64,000 nt of DNA, from the NCBI GenBank assembly GCA_038502055.1, contig JAXRKN010000031.1, forward strand, positions 124,001 through 188,000. Direction: 5' to 3'. The stretch comes from Tanytarsus gracilentus. Its lineage: Eukaryota > Arthropoda > Insecta > Diptera > Chironomidae. Below are positions 25,701-38,277 of the stretch, piece by piece (within the stretch, counting starts at the first letter, position 1; each line of letters starts with the position of its first letter). Below the pieces are notes generated by a model, which had not been told where the DNA came from, did no database searches, and saw nothing but the letters and a program-made list of their open reading frames with translations. Position numbers and translations under genes: made by a program.

Positions 25701-26532
25701 GCCGCCAAGGAAACAACAAGAGAGTAACGATGACACGTGGACAAGCGATACGTGCACTGAGTCCGACAAAAAACATACACCAGGTGAAAAATTATAATTA
25801 CTAAATTCTATATATAGAATGTGTAACTTAATATCCTCTCACAGGCATTATTGGTATCAAGTTAGAGCAAAAGTCACAGTTCCTAACCATTGACGAACGT
25901 CGTCGTACCTTACATCGCGAAGATGCGATACAACGCAATTCGACACGCTCGCAGGAAGAGGACAGTTCCAAAAGTTCTTCGTCCGAGAAAATAATCGATA
26001 AGAACATTCTGCAATCAGATGCTGCCATAGTGACAGCAGTTCAAGGGCAGAGCTCGATAATTGACACCGAAATAACGGTCCCAGGTATGAGCTTATCGCT
26101 TATATATTGATCAATAAATTAATTAATTGTGCTCACGAAAATAAAAAATATATAATAATTAAATCATCAAACTTTTTACAGTCCCCGAAAAACAACAACC
26201 CTCTAAACCGTCATCAAATATTAATAAATCCGTTAAGCACCCCATAAGACGACAGAAGACAATGCCAGTTCAGATTGAAAGTAATATAATTCGCGTTTTG
26301 CCACCGAAGCACTTGAGAAAAAGGTAAATGGTCCTTGAAATGAGAAACATTCGCTATACATAACCCTTTTTTTATATTTTCATCACCACTATACATTGCA
26401 CATTTTCATGCGCTTGGCTTATTTTCACGTTTTTAATGAAATTCTCTTTTTCTCCCTTGTGCATCAATTTATTTTCCTAATAGGATTAAGAGTGCTGAGA
26501 GCGGTGATAAAAAGAGAAAGATTTCAAAATAA
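19779..26532 (+). CDS. igl: Igloo-like protein: RIIa docking domain plus five IQ motifs
   Basis: Probable calmodulin-binding scaffold. Exons 19779-23202, 23565-23621, 23826-24316, 24388-25783, 25845-26084, 26182-26323 and 26484-26532 give 1,932 residues. Residues ~8-45 form an RIIa dimerisation/docking fold (IPQGLEELMRGLAKSVI, FAAEYFENLL), as in sperm protein Sp17. A very long acidic, disordered region carries three IQ motifs (ALKIQSSFRGHKVRRD, ALKIQSAFRGHKVRKD, AVKIQAAFRGHKTRKE). Exon 3 adds a fourth, and a fifth spans the exon 3/4 junction. Each is preceded by a repeated acidic leader of the type NMVLDDEME. The IQ-plus-leader unit resembles insect igloo (GAP-43-like), while the RIIa/IQ order is that of Sp17; the igloo name is a family-level call. 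An in-frame TAA follows exon 6 directly (26324 on), so intron retention would end the protein at LRKR. Confidence 0.72.
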
Positions 26533-27732
26533 AAAAAGGAATTCAGCATTTATTGTCAGAATAAGTTTTTTTTTTGGAATTTTAAATTAACATTTTAAAA
26601 GTAGCTGTTTCAACTTGTTGTCTATGCTGCAGGATAGTTGCAATAGTTTTAGCAACAATTTAATAAGTAGATGAAAAGGTTATAAAAGAGGAATGGAATG
26701 GAGAGGTTAGCGTAAACTGTGATGCTGTTTGATGAAATGATGCTGGAATTTTTTTCACTCCGAATTGCGAAAATGAGTGCGACATGATGGTATGTTGGAA
26801 AGGAAAGCTCTTGACGAAGGAATGGGTAATAAATAACTAATTTAGAGCATTTAGAGAATTATATAGCAATATTGTAGAGAGTTAATGGAGAGGAAAACTT
26901 GTAAGGAAGAACTTTTTAAATGACATTTTTTGAAGCAATTAAAAACAATTCTCTTTCTTAACTGACTGCTTAAAACTTTTTAAATTCTCCTCGAGTCTTT
27001 TGAGTGGCAGAATAAAAAATTGATAAAATTTGACAAGAGAGATTAAAAAAATTTATTATAAAATATTAAAATTTATAATTAGATTTTCGTTCAACTTACT
27101 TTGCAATGGATTATTTCTTAAAAAGTTGTAATTCCGTAATTAATGAAGCCATACTAAGATTTACAACAAAATATTAAATCATTGCTTTACATCGTTGCAT
27201 TTGTTAGATTTCTATGGCAAAATAACTTGCGGCTTCGAACAAAAGAAACCTTTTTCATGGAAGTTTGACACATAATAAAATAATAAATCCATTCACGTGA
27301 TACGAAATTTTCCAGATTAATTTTTCTTTTACGCGGTTGAAATCCTGCACATATGGAAATTTTAAAAAATTGAAAGAGAAAGTTTTTGTTGGAAAATTAC
27401 TAGCTCCTATTATAAAACTTGAAAAGTAAGCATAAAAGTTGAATGCTGAAAAAAAATTGAATGCCAAAAAAGTTTTTGAACACAGAATTGCTTCATTTAC
27501 AAATGAAAAGTTCTTTCTTATACTTTTTTATATGGAATTATTTATTTTTTCTCTGCGAAGAGAAAAATATAGCAAAATATATTTATTTAGAAATTGTAGA
27601 GAGAAAAATATACTAATAAAAATTAATGGACACGTGTAGCCACAGAAAGTTAAAGAAAAAGTTCTCAAAATAAAGCTAACTACTCACCCTTAAAAGGTTT
27701 TTCTCTTTTTTATTTGCTTTAATAAAAATACA
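26533..27732. other. Convergent 3' region
   Basis: AT-rich interval between the igloo-like gene and Asterless, which converge here. It presumably holds both 3' UTRs. No reading frame with family similarity, RNA gene or ordered repeat was seen. Confidence 0.4.
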
Positions 27733-30543
27733 TTAAACTTTTTGTGCTTTCTCTAGCAAGCCTTTGAGTACTTCAATTTTAAATTCACACTCCTGTTCGA
27801 TTCTCTTCAATTTTTCCTGATAGCTGTTCTCTTTCTCCTGGAGCGTCTCCCTAAGGCGAGTTTGTATTTTCTCCATTGCTTCTGCATATCCGGTTTTAAT
27901 TCGATCACACTCATTGCGGTAATGCTTCTCTTTGTCGTCGGAATACTATTTTAATAATAAAAATGACATAAATTCAAAAGATTGCGTGATGGTTAATGGA
28001 GTACTCACCTGCTTATAATTTTGTGCTGTCTTCTTCGCACTTTTGCACTTTTCTTTTAGCTCCTCGATGCTTTTCGTGCTTTCATGTTGGAGTTTTTTCA
28101 ACTTTTGAAGTGTTTCCTCTTCTTTTTTACTCATCGCTATTCGCTCGTCTTCGATTTGGCGCTTTAGGTTCTCAATGGATAAGCGTTCCTCATAAATGAT
28201 ATCGACTTTTTCATTTAACTCATCAATTTTCTTTTGATAGCTTTCAATGCTTTCCTCACGCTGTTGAAGGAGCAACTTAAATTCTTCGCGTTCGCTGACA
28301 ATTGTGAATTTTAACATCTCAAGTTGTTCCGCTGCAATTTGAAGTTGAGATGACCGCTCATCGAGCTCATTTGACAATTGAATTTGATGCGTTTGCATCT
28401 TTTTAACTTCTGCCGTAAATTCCTTCTCGAGCGTGTTAATTTGATTAGCGAAAATTCTTGCCATCTCATCGCGAATTTTTATCTCAATTTGCGCTAGACT
28501 TTCGCTCTTCTCGTTGTCGGTCTCGGTGGAGGCGTCAACTTTTGAACCCGATGTATTTTGTGACGAAGAGTTTGTTGGCGAAGACGAAGATGTGGACCCA
28601 AATCTAATATTTGATCTCATATACTCTTCAAACTCTTTCGCTTTACCTTTAAGCTTTTCGATATCATCATTCTGCATATTAAAAAGACCCATCTTTCCTT
28701 CCAACATCTCAATTGTCTGCATGAGCTGAGTTGCAATAATTTAAAATTTTTGATAGTTGAAAAATAATCTAATAAAATTACCTGATAATTTGTCTGCTGT
28801 GCATCGGCTAGCTCTTGACGGAGAGTATTGATTTCAGCGAGATGATTTGCAAATGTGTTTTGGAGCTCGAGGGAGGCCAGTTCGAATTTGCTAATTTTTG
28901 ACGAATATTCTTCACACTTTGAACACGCTTTTGGTGATTGATTTTCGTGTAGCTTGTTTCTAAGGTCACTTAACTCGTTTCTCAACTGCTCGTTTTCTGA
29001 TAAGAGTTTTTCATTTCTCTCGCTATCGCTGACACACAATTTTTCCATTTCCAACCGTAATTCATCACACTCTGTGCTTTTGTTGACGAGCTCGATCCGA
29101 AGTTCCTCTCGACTTGCTGCGCTATCATTCTTTGCAATTTCACTTTGAATAAGACTAATCTTTCCCTCAAGTCGCATGACTTCATCACGATATTTATTTA
29201 GCTCAATGAGATTTTTGCTTTCATCGCGCCTAAGCTCTTGAATTTCTTTATCCTTCTCGGCCACTTGTTGTTCAAGAATTTTAATCTCTTCCCGCTTCAT
29301 CTTTATATTGTTGAGTGACTTACATAATTCCTCTTTGACTTTCACCAGACGTACTTCGGGAGCCATGGGAGTGCTTGAGTTACCGGGTTTGAGTGGATCG
29401 CGATGAACAAACTTCGTCACTTCGGCAAATGAGGCATTGTTAACGTCAAATTCATGAATTAAACTATCCATGAGCTCGAGTTCAGATGATTTCTCCTGAA
29501 GTTTCTTTTGGAGTTTATTGACCGTATGAGACATTTCATCCTTTTGGAATTCAATTGTACGAATGGCATTTTGTAAGCGTCGATTTTCTGAGGTAGAATC
29601 TGGCCGTGAAAGAAGATCTTGAACATGTCGCTGAGACTCTTCGAGATTTCTATTTAATTGATTAATAATTTCACTCTTCTCAATCAGCATTGCCTCGCGC
29701 GAACGTTGCAGTTCCTTATAGCGAATATCAAGATGCTTATATTCATGTTCCAAATTATCGAATTTATTTTTTATGCCATCAATTTGCTGCTGCATCATGG
29801 CAATTTGAGCACTATGTCTCTCTTGGGCCTGCTTGAGTATTAGATCTGTATTTTTTTCGGCATTAAAGATTACATTTTTCTCGACCATGCTGTACTTCGT
29901 TTGAACGTCCGACAACATCAGTTTTGTGCTCTCAATCTCTGCCACCATCTTATCGCTCTCTAGCTCGAGTGATTTAATTTTCGATCTCAACGATTGACTT
30001 TCCTCTTCCTTTTCATTGAATTTGCGTTTATTTTCGACGAGCAACTCATGAGTTTGGTTCCGGTTCATTAGTGCTCGCTCCTTTTCTGCATCGGCAATTG
30101 CTATTCTCTTCTCAAGTTCGTCAATGGATGTTTTATGTTGTTTTCGTTCAATCGAGAGCATTTGTGTTAAATGTTCCACCTCCCTAGTCTTTGAATCCAA
30201 TAAATTTCTTAATGATGTAACATCATCTCTTAATGGAAAGTCCTTGTAGCCATTATTTTTACTGTAGTGTTTAGAATGATGCGTTGTATCGACACTCTCA
30301 TTTGGATCGTCGTCTTCGAGGTCACTCAAATTATTGAATTCCTTCTCCAATTCAACTTGAAGCTAAGTTTTAAAAAAGGTGAAAGATTTTCACAATTTTT
30401 TTATCACAATCGATTTTTACCTCCTTTTGCCGGCGTTGTCTATCACGAATATCCTCCTCTTCCTCGGGTCGCATTTGATTGTTATCGATGTGCAGCGAAG
30501 GCATTCCCTGAAAAATCGTCAACTCGGGAGGTTTTGAATTCAT
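27733..30543 (-). CDS. asl: Asterless / CEP152, centriole duplication scaffold
   Basis: Asterless/CEP152 sits at the outer centriole wall, recruits PLK4 and organises pericentriolar material. Exons 30543-30421, 30362-28782, 28725-28009 and 27945-27733 give 877 residues (fly Asl about 994, human CEP152 longer). The N-terminus ends in an acidic stretch (NNLSDLEDDDPNES), which in the family binds PLK4. Nearly all the rest is coiled coil. Diagnostic segments are REAMLIEKSEIINQLNRNLE, close to CEP152, and DASTETDNEKSESLAQIEIK, corresponding to the CEP152 SQTD region. The start MNSKPPELTIFQGMP at 30543 is the first ATG of the open frame. Alternative: another centrosomal coiled-coil family, but the EKSEIINQL block and acidic head favour Asl. 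Confidence 0.8.
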
Positions 30544-31459
30544 TTTGGCTTTTAATTAACAAAAATTTGACTAAAAACAATTTTCTTCGGTTTGCTGTTG
30601 TTTACAGGAATTTTGATTTTCTGAACGCACTCAAATAACTGCTGAACGTAAAATTGAATTTTTGGGCGCGAAATTTTTAAAACATGACTTTTTTCTTAAA
30701 AATTTAATTAAATAAATTTTATTATCTTAAAGAAACATTTTTATTTTTTATTTTTCACTTTCATTCTCTTTTTTGCCGTTTTTTTGTTGAAATATTATTT
30801 TTTAATTCACAATAATTAAATTAAGTTTAAACTTTTTCTTCACATCATCGAAAATTTTCTCTCTCAAACGAACAATTGTTTGATGATAAGTATTTTAAAA
30901 TTATGATTTTATTAATTAGTAATTTATTCATCATCTACTGTCTATAGCATTTTCAGATTATCATCAGTTTATGCATCAAAGATTTTTTAAAATATATTTA
31001 ATATTTTTTCATTTTTATGAAAAAAATTTACCGTGTATTTAATAACACTCTCACGTCCTCGAGCACGTCCTCGTATCTTCGATTTAGTTCTTTACTTTTT
31101 ATATTACTAAAAATCACTATTCTTTCCATTTCGAATTTGTTAATGTTTTTTCAGAGATGCGAGCTTTTCTTCCTTTTGAATCAACTTGACAAAATATTGG
31201 CTTAACTTATCCTTTTTTTAAACAGTTTAATTTTCTTTCCTCTATTATAATATTTTGATGTTCGCGAATAACTTTTGTTTCACGAATAGTTACTTTTTTG
31301 TGTGTGTGGCGGAGTGTGGTATTTACAAAAAATCAGTTTTCTTTATAGTCTAAATGTAGCATTTCATTGTAAAAGGAAAGATGATAAATCATAAAAAAAA
31401 TAAGAGAAAGATTATCAAAGAATTGATCATCGCAAATACTCTCACGCGAAATTGTGAAT
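30544..31459. other. Intergenic, Asl promoter and YTHDC1 3' UTR
   Basis: Lies upstream of the minus-strand asl gene and downstream of minus-strand YTHDC1. It is very AT-rich, with a GT-rich patch near 31299 (TTTGTGTGTGTGGC). No gene was seen. Confidence 0.4.
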
Positions 31460-32945
31460 TTATCGACGATATCGCTTATCAGTCCTGTAGGAGTCGCGAG
31501 TATCTCGGCTGCGATCTCGATTGTTTGAATTCAGTCCACCATTTGGATTGCGATTCTTATTTTTCCACATAAATTCATCGTAGCTGCGCTTGTCATAATT
31601 AGAAGGGGCTCGATTAATGGGCGGCGGTGGATAATCGGGAATGGTGGGAACACCATCGTAGTATCTAGGAAGAGCTGGTGGAAGTGGTCCAAAACCCGTA
31701 GGTGGATTCATCGGCATCGGAGGCAATTGATATTGCATTGTTCGCATATAGTCAGCAACGTATGCCTCAGCAGCTGCCGTTGTACTACCTCCGAATCTCG
31801 GCAGAGGATGTCCTTTTGGAATCATGCGATTAAGCATTGGCTTTCGACCGATACCCATTGGTGGACCATTTAATCGACCACCTCCTCCTCCTCTGCTCCC
31901 GCCTTTGATAAAGATCTTTCTGCGACCACGCATTGGTGGCGGACCACGAGAACTACCGCCATTATTATTATGTCTTGGCGCAAATGATGGTTTTGATGAA
32001 CGACGAAAGGTAATTCCTTTTTCGCGAAGATTTTTTGCCATCTCTTTTGATTTCTTAAGAATTGGCATCATGTCAATTGCTTCGTCTTCTGGAAATAGCC
32101 GACTGAAAGAAATACTCGTTAATATAAAATTGTTTGTTTCACAAAAACTTCCTTGCTCACCATAGTTCTTCAGCAACATTTGGTTCAATTTCTTGTCCAT
32201 CACGTCCAATTTTTACGGGTTTTCCGTCATTCCACGAATTATGTAAATGAGTTGTGCACGTAAACGATAGTTCTTTCTTGCAGATCCAATCAATTTCAAA
32301 TACGCCGCCGAGAGCTTTTGCCGAAATGCCAGGCGGTAATTCCCAGTCGACCGCGGGAACATCGTGTCGAGATTCACCGGACATACGAGCGAAACCCGCA
32401 AATTTACCGCTCTCTTTGACGGAGAAAATTAGGAGGACGTTACGGCACTCCTTGTAAGCCTGATTAAGATTTTGCTCGTTCTGTGGTAGTGTTGACCACA
32501 CGCCCTTGTGCTTAGAGATCCTTACGTTTTCTGCATTGTTAGACTTAATTAGGAAAAACTTTGTTTCACGAAACAGATAATTGAGTTTTGTCATGTAGTC
32601 GTAAGACTTCTTGCCCGGCTTCGACTGGTCTTCCGATTTGGAAGAAGCTGGATCTTTCTCATCGCTACTGTTATTATCGTTACTTCCCGTGCTATTCTTG
32701 CGTCGCTTTCTGGCTGGCTCGGGACTCTTACTCGTTGACGATGCACGTAACGTCGTTTTTTTGCCATTTTCTGTTTTCTCCTTGCTCGCTTTTCCATTCT
32801 TCTTGGCCCGGTGCTTTGAATTTGAGCTTTGCTCAGAACTTATGCTAGACGCATCACTGTCATCGTTCGCTTCACTTCTCGTATCGTAGTCGGCTTGCTG
32901 TAACTCTTCTGCTATTTTTCTCTGTTCATCATCCAACTGGTCCAT
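31460..32945 (-). CDS. YTHDC1: YTHDC1, nuclear m6A reader
   Basis: Binds N6-methyladenosine in nuclear RNA and steers alternative splicing and export; in flies it acts in Sxl splicing. Exons 32945-32161 and 32102-31460 give 475 residues, shorter than the vertebrate protein but near the fly one. An acidic, Ser/Lys-rich N-terminus with a bipartite-looking signal (PARKRRKNS) leads to the YTH domain at about 128-268: FFLIKSNNAENV, HKGVWSTLPQNE, WELPPGISAKALGG, FEIDWICKKEL. The aromatic-cage residues Trp150 and Trp201 and the third cage position (Leu212) are present. The C-terminus is rich in Gly, Pro and Arg (RGGGGGRL, RDRSRDTRDSYR), typical of splicing cofactors. The exon join makes EELCRLFPED. 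The ATG at 32945 is used because the open frame upstream starts only with GTG. Confidence 0.94.
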
Positions 32946-33559
32946 TTCTAAATTATTTAACACTCTTTTCGAGCTTTTTGTTTAATATTTTTTTTTCTTC
33001 AATTTTTTTCCTTACTCTTTATTTTTTTTTTCACACAAAACCAACAAGCAATTTTATTTCCTCTTATAACTCTTAAATTTGACTGTTTTTCTGCTTATTT
33101 ACTAAGCATAGCAATCGAGTGATACTTTATGCAAGTAAAATGGGATATTTTAGCGATATTAAATGCACTTATCTACTCTAATTTTCTGATTTTAGCGCAC
33201 GGACTTGAAGAAACTTTGGAAAAAATATGAGCAAGTGAAAAAGTGAGCAAAATGTGAGAGAAATTTTAAGTTTTCAATCTAGCGCGATTCTCACAACAGT
33301 TTATTTCACTTTTTGCTGAATTTATAACTCAATGAGGTGAACTTATGTTACTTTATTGGCGATTAATTAATTTTAAATCACATCAATTAATTAGATATTT
33401 TTGAAATAACTTAATTAAGTATTTTTGAAGATGTAAACAAACCACAACTTGTAAACAATTAATTGCTCAGTTAAAAACGCACTATATAGTTCAGATTAAA
33501 CATTAAATCGGAGTGGAAAGTGTGAAAAGTTTTAGAGAAAATTAAGTTTTTTAGCGATA
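32946..33559. other. Divergent promoter region, YTHDC1 / CHERP
   Basis: A 614-base interval between two divergent genes for nuclear RNA-processing proteins. It is AT-rich with T-tracts on the YTHDC1 side. No RNA gene or reading frame was recognised. Both 5' UTRs and a shared or back-to-back promoter are expected here. Confidence 0.45.
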
Positions 33560-36500
33560 ATGTCGATACCTCAGCATCCGCAAGACATTCAATTGATGAA
33601 TATCATTGATAAGCTTGCCTTATTCGTTGCAAGGAATGGAAAAGAGTTCGAGAAAATGACCCAAGACAAGCAAATAAATAATGCGAGATTTAATTTTCTT
33701 CGACCGGGCGAGGAGTTTTACGATTACTATCAATACAAGCTAATGGAGTGTCGAAACAGTGTTTTAAGTGAGTTAAATAATTATAATGAGTAATTTTATG
33801 CTAATTAAACAACATCCAGTCAATCCAGATCAACCAATGCCACAGCAATTTTCACACAACAGTAATCCATGGAGCTCGAATGGAAATCAGCAGCAAGCAT
33901 CTTTGGCCGCTCAAATTGATGTTATCAATACTCAACAGTCAAAACTCCGTGAACAGATCATACAGAGCGAGAAAAACTTACAGGCTCAACATCAGGTACA
34001 TTGACTACGTATACATTTTTAAAAGGATCCCATGAGATGTTGACTGTTGTCGCAGACATATTTTAAATCACGTACATCACTCATCACCTCATGCGAACCA
34101 CATTCGAAAATTATGGATTTAATTTATCTCGACATCTCTCCCACCTCCTTTCATCACGCGAAAATTCTCTTCTATTTTTTTAACAACTGAAAATTCTGTT
34201 GCTTGATTGTTCTCAAATCGATATTCTCGCTGAACAAAATGTTTCGATTGCGTTGTTTTTAATGCAAAATGTGTCAATATTCACTGTAAAAAAATAAGGT
34301 CTTGTTGCAACAACAAAAAAGCCAAATCGAGGAGGCTCTCTCGAATGCTCAGGCCGAGCACATAAGTCGATGTGCACTTGAAAACCAGATAAATCTAAAC
34401 GAACTCGATGACATTCTTCAGCCAATCATTGACTCATGCACGAAAGACTCGATCGCCAATGGTAATTATAAACATGAATTTATAAGAAATTGTGACGTTT
34501 CGTTTGAATTTCAATTTTATAAAAAAAAAATTTCACTCAATTTTCTGTGAGCTTTTTTAAAGTTCATAGAAGATTTTTTCAATCTCTCTCTTTTTACGTT
34601 TGCCCTTCATATATTGAGAAAAAAAAACAATTTAATTATGTTATATAGTATTGTTAAAAATGATTTAAAGCCAAAAGGTCTCTCATGATTTTTTATTAAT
34701 TATAATTTTAGGAAAAGCATCGATTTTGCAACAAGCAACAAATACAGCTAAAAGACAAATTATCTCGCAATATATTCTAAAAAAGTAACATTCATTTAAA
34801 ACACATTTAAGTTAAAATTTTCTTTGTTCCAGCGAGGGTATATTATCACATATCTATACATGTGTGATGTTGTGTCCTATCGTGTGCTTCGTGAGCCCAT
34901 TATAATGCAAATTTTACAAAAATATTGTCGCGAATTTTTCCATGTGCCTTTTTTTATTGAATTTTCTTTAAATGCTTTTGCAAAAAAAAGAGTAAAAGGA
35001 TCAAAAAAAATTATTATTAGAAATAGTAAAATCTATTTTCCGTTTTATCAAAAAAAAAATCTGTTTTAAAAAATAACAAAAAAGAAAACGGAAAAAGAGC
35101 CGGAAAAACAACTTATTTCTTTTAAATATAGGGCCATGTCGCCGAAAGCTGCATTTACTCAAAAATTACATCTTATCTACTTAATTAACGATTTATTGCA
35201 TCACTGGTTAGTAGCAAAAAAAAATTAATGTTTTGTGCATGGAATGTGATTAAGATGAAAATGTATATATACGAAAAAATTGCCTTTTCAGCGTCAAGAA
35301 AAATGCTGAGGACTTGAAAAATTGTCTCGAAAGCGTAGTTATTCCAATGTTCTGCAATGCAACTATTAGTGAGTAATTAAAAAAAACATTTTAAAACATT
35401 TTTTTATTAAATCTTAAATTATATTTTAGACGCCAGCGAGGATCAAAACGATAAGTTGAGTAAGCTCCTAACTTTATGGACATCGAAGGCAAATTTCTTT
35501 GACTCTTGCGCCATATCAAAGCTTGAATCACCCCAATCATCTCTTGAGGAACACCATACGACTCTTTTGGCTCAATATGCGTCGGCTATTACACCATTAA
35601 CTCAAGCCTCCAAATCAACATTTGAACAGTAAGTTAACTCACCCTAATTCTCTTCTAGTCTTAAAACACTAAATTTTTAAAGGTATAAAACACAGCATCA
35701 AGCTTTCGTTCAACATGCTTCATCGCAATTATCAGTTCTTGAAAGTCAACGACAACTACTTGAGAAACAAATGAAACAGCAGCAGCCGCCTCCAATTATT
35801 GCTGAGTTTTCACAAAATCCTTCACAAATGATTCCCTCGCTTATGAGTAATGTTAACATGCTCTCCCAACAGCCACCTCCGTCGCTTCAAAATCAATTTA
35901 ATAGCTTTCCTGATTTCAATCAACAACCGCCAATCGCACCGCAACAGCAGGGAAATATCTTCAATCTTCCCCCTCCGAATTTTCCTCCATCCATTCCGGA
36001 TTTTTCTAGGCCACCGCCAGGGTTCGATAATTCGCAACAAATTGATCAACCACTGCCAGTTATTGAAGAAGTTAACTTGACACCAACATTGCCATTCTTT
36101 GAACTTCCTGCTGGCTTAATGGTACCTCTCATTAGACTCGAAGATCACAAGTATTGCGGCATTGATCCGGATGAATTACAATTGCCGCCTCCAACACCAC
36201 CCTCAGAGAGACTTCTCAGTACAGTTGAAGCATTCTATGCACCGCCTTCGCACGAGAGACCACGCGATAATGAGGGCTGGGAGAAATTAGGGCTCTACGA
36301 GTACTTTAAGATGAAAAATTCAATTCGAAAGCAGCGCGAGGAGGAATTTGTGGGAGGTGAAGGAGAGCGATCGAAATCGCCATCGCCGATCCCGCAAGTA
36401 CTGACCAAACCGGCAAGAAAAATTAAAAAAAGAGTTTATCGTTCAAAGAGTCCCGAAGATAAGAAATCAAGAAGTCGATCGGTATCGCCTGAACCCAAAA

Positions 36501-36979
36501 TCATTGCAGCTCTTCCGACGTCAAAACCAAAGTTCAAGAGAAAATCAAGAAGTCCAACACCACCATACAGGGGATTTGCTCGAGAAACTAGAAACGATAG
36601 AGTTCGAAAGCGTTCAATTTCGCCGCCTAGCTTTGCACCTTCAATAACTCAAAATAAGACTGTCGAATTCCTCGATGAAGGAAACAAAGGACACCAAATG
36701 TTAAAGAAGTTGGGATGGCAGAGTGGTGGAGGACTAGGTGCGGGCAATCAAGGCATTACTCAGCCAATATCAGCGGGTGAAGTTCGCGAACGAAATGAAC
36801 TCTATAAGGTGTGTGTTTTATGAGTCACACATACATTAAGTTCGATATTAACAAATTATTGTTTTTTTTTCTAGGGCATTGGAATGAACACCGCTGCTGA
36901 TCCATACGAAAATTTCAGAAAAAATCGCAGTAATAATTTTATTACGCGAATGAAAACTCGAGATGCTGAAAAGAATTAA
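33560..36979 (+). CDS. CHERP: CHERP (SCAF6), SURP/CID/G-patch splicing factor
   Basis: U2 snRNP-associated factor. Nine exons: 33560-33767, 33820-33995, 34299-34461, 34712-34784, 35132-35206, 35292-35368, 35430-35628, 35683-36808, 36875-36979; 733 residues (human 916). An N-terminal SURP module (IDKLALFVARNGKEFEKMT ... FLRPGEEFYDYYQYKL) is followed by a coiled Gln-rich linker and a CTD-interacting domain assembled from exons 3-7 (ILQPIIDSCTKDSI, LHLIYLINDLLHHC, VVIPMFCNATI, LLTLWTSKANFF). A Pro/Gln-rich stretch precedes FFELPAGLMVPLIRLEDHKY and SERLLSTVEAFYAPPSHE, which are CHERP signatures. An Arg/Ser region leads to a G-patch near 660-699 (GHQMLKKLGWQSGGGLGAGN). The first intron is 52 nt; a second AG nine bases downstream is also in frame. 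AATAAA lies at 36999. Confidence 0.95.
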
Positions 36980-36998
36980 TAGAAATGCCGAGTAAATG

Positions 36999-37004
36999 AA
37001 TAAA
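36999..37004 (+). terminator. Candidate poly(A) signal of CHERP
   Basis: AATAAA 20 bases after the CHERP stop codon. Nearby AATAAA repeats around 37043 are alternatives. The UBE2J2 stop codon on the other strand is at 37209, so the two 3' UTRs must share fewer than 230 bases. Confidence 0.45.
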
Positions 37005-37208
37005 ATTTTCAATCATCTATAAACATATTTTTCTTTTATTTCAATAAATTTTCAATATACACATTTAGCAGGGCTACTTTGGATGTAAAGAGTAACGGCA
37101 TCGAATAGGTTCAAAACTTTTGAGTCAAACAAAAATAAAGTAATTAAACGATATTTGGGAATTTACATAGAGCGATTGGTTAGAAAATAAATTAGATCGA
37201 CGAAGAGC

Positions 37209-38277
37209 TTATTCCTCGTTGTCACCCGACTCGTAAATTTTCTTTACTATGCAAATGAAAACACCGAAAAGGACGAGGATTATCACATTGAAACAGAAAT
37301 TATAAGCGGTTCCGTTATTGGTTGCACTATCTAGTTGATTGATATCAGTCGACGCTTTTTCACTGGCCTCTTTCTCGTTTTGTTTCCTGATCTCATTAAT
37401 TTTCTCGAGCTTTCCCTTTATTTCGACGACGAGGTCGGGAAAGAGCTCACAGAATGTCTCGTTTTTCAAATTAAATTCCATTGATTGCATAGCGAGTCTC
37501 TTCTTTTCGTGTGTCGTGGACTCGCAACTTCCGAGCAGTGGTGTGTTCTCTAACATAATGCTCAATAATCCAGTCAATATTGTCGATGCACTCCATGCCG
37601 GATTCCAAGTGTCAGGATGATAATCGCTTATCGAAAGGCAGAGACGTTTATTTGGTTTGAATCTTCCGTTGGGCGTGTAAACTAAAAATTATATAAATTT
37701 ATTATCAAATTGTAAAGGAGACAAATTAACAATATACTCACTGTAAATACTTGGTGGTTTAAAAGGAAAATCTTTTGTGAAAATTAGGCTTCCGTGATAA
37801 TATCCGCCCGCTATAAATTGTTAATTAATTAAATTCTTAGTATATGTATAGCACTTAATAAAGCGAACTCACCATAAGGACTATCTCTGGGTCCCTCTAT
37901 AATGTAATGCCACTCGAGTATGTTCGAAGGCAAAAATTCAGCATGAATGTATGGAACTGGATCTTGTTTGAGTCTGAAAGTAAATGTACACGAAAATAAA
38001 TTGATAAGCAAATCCGGAAGAGCAAAACAAAAAAAAAATTCAGACATTGAAATAATAATTTCGAAACCCTCGTTAAAGTCGTGAGGTCATCGATAATGCA
38101 TCCAAATGTACTGTAGACACAGTCAGAAAACAACATTTGCTTCTTTTCCCAGCAATTATGAAAATTTTAGCAATTTAATAAAAGCTGATGTGGTTTTTAG
38201 AAATTTCGCGATAATAATTTTTATGCTCACCTGATGTAGTCTTGCTTTAACCTCGCCGTGTATGACTTTTGAGACAT
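37209..38277 (-). CDS. UBE2J2: UBE2J2 (Ubc6-type), tail-anchored ER ubiquitin-conjugating enzyme
   Basis: E2 enzyme for ER-associated degradation. Exons 38277-38231, 37973-37873, 37810-37742 and 37681-37209 give 229 residues (human 259). The UBC core is contiguous across the joins: RLKQDPVPYIHAEFLPSN, LEWHYIIEGPRDSPYAGG, FPFKPPSIYIYTPNGRF. The catalytic cysteine is in RLCLSISDYHPDTWNP, a UBE2J hallmark with no HPN motif. EFNLKNETFCELFPDLV follows. The C-terminus has a single hydrophobic anchor (FNVIILVLFGVFICIVKK) with a short tail ending in acidic residues, as expected of a tail-anchored protein. The ATG at 38277 opens the short first exon MSQKSYTARLKQDYIR. Confidence 0.94.

Noticed and set aside
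34824..35069. Plus-strand frame inside the CHERP gene
   Set aside because: Lies wholly in the intron between CHERP exons 4 and 5, is Lys/Phe/Ile-rich from AT bias, and matches nothing.
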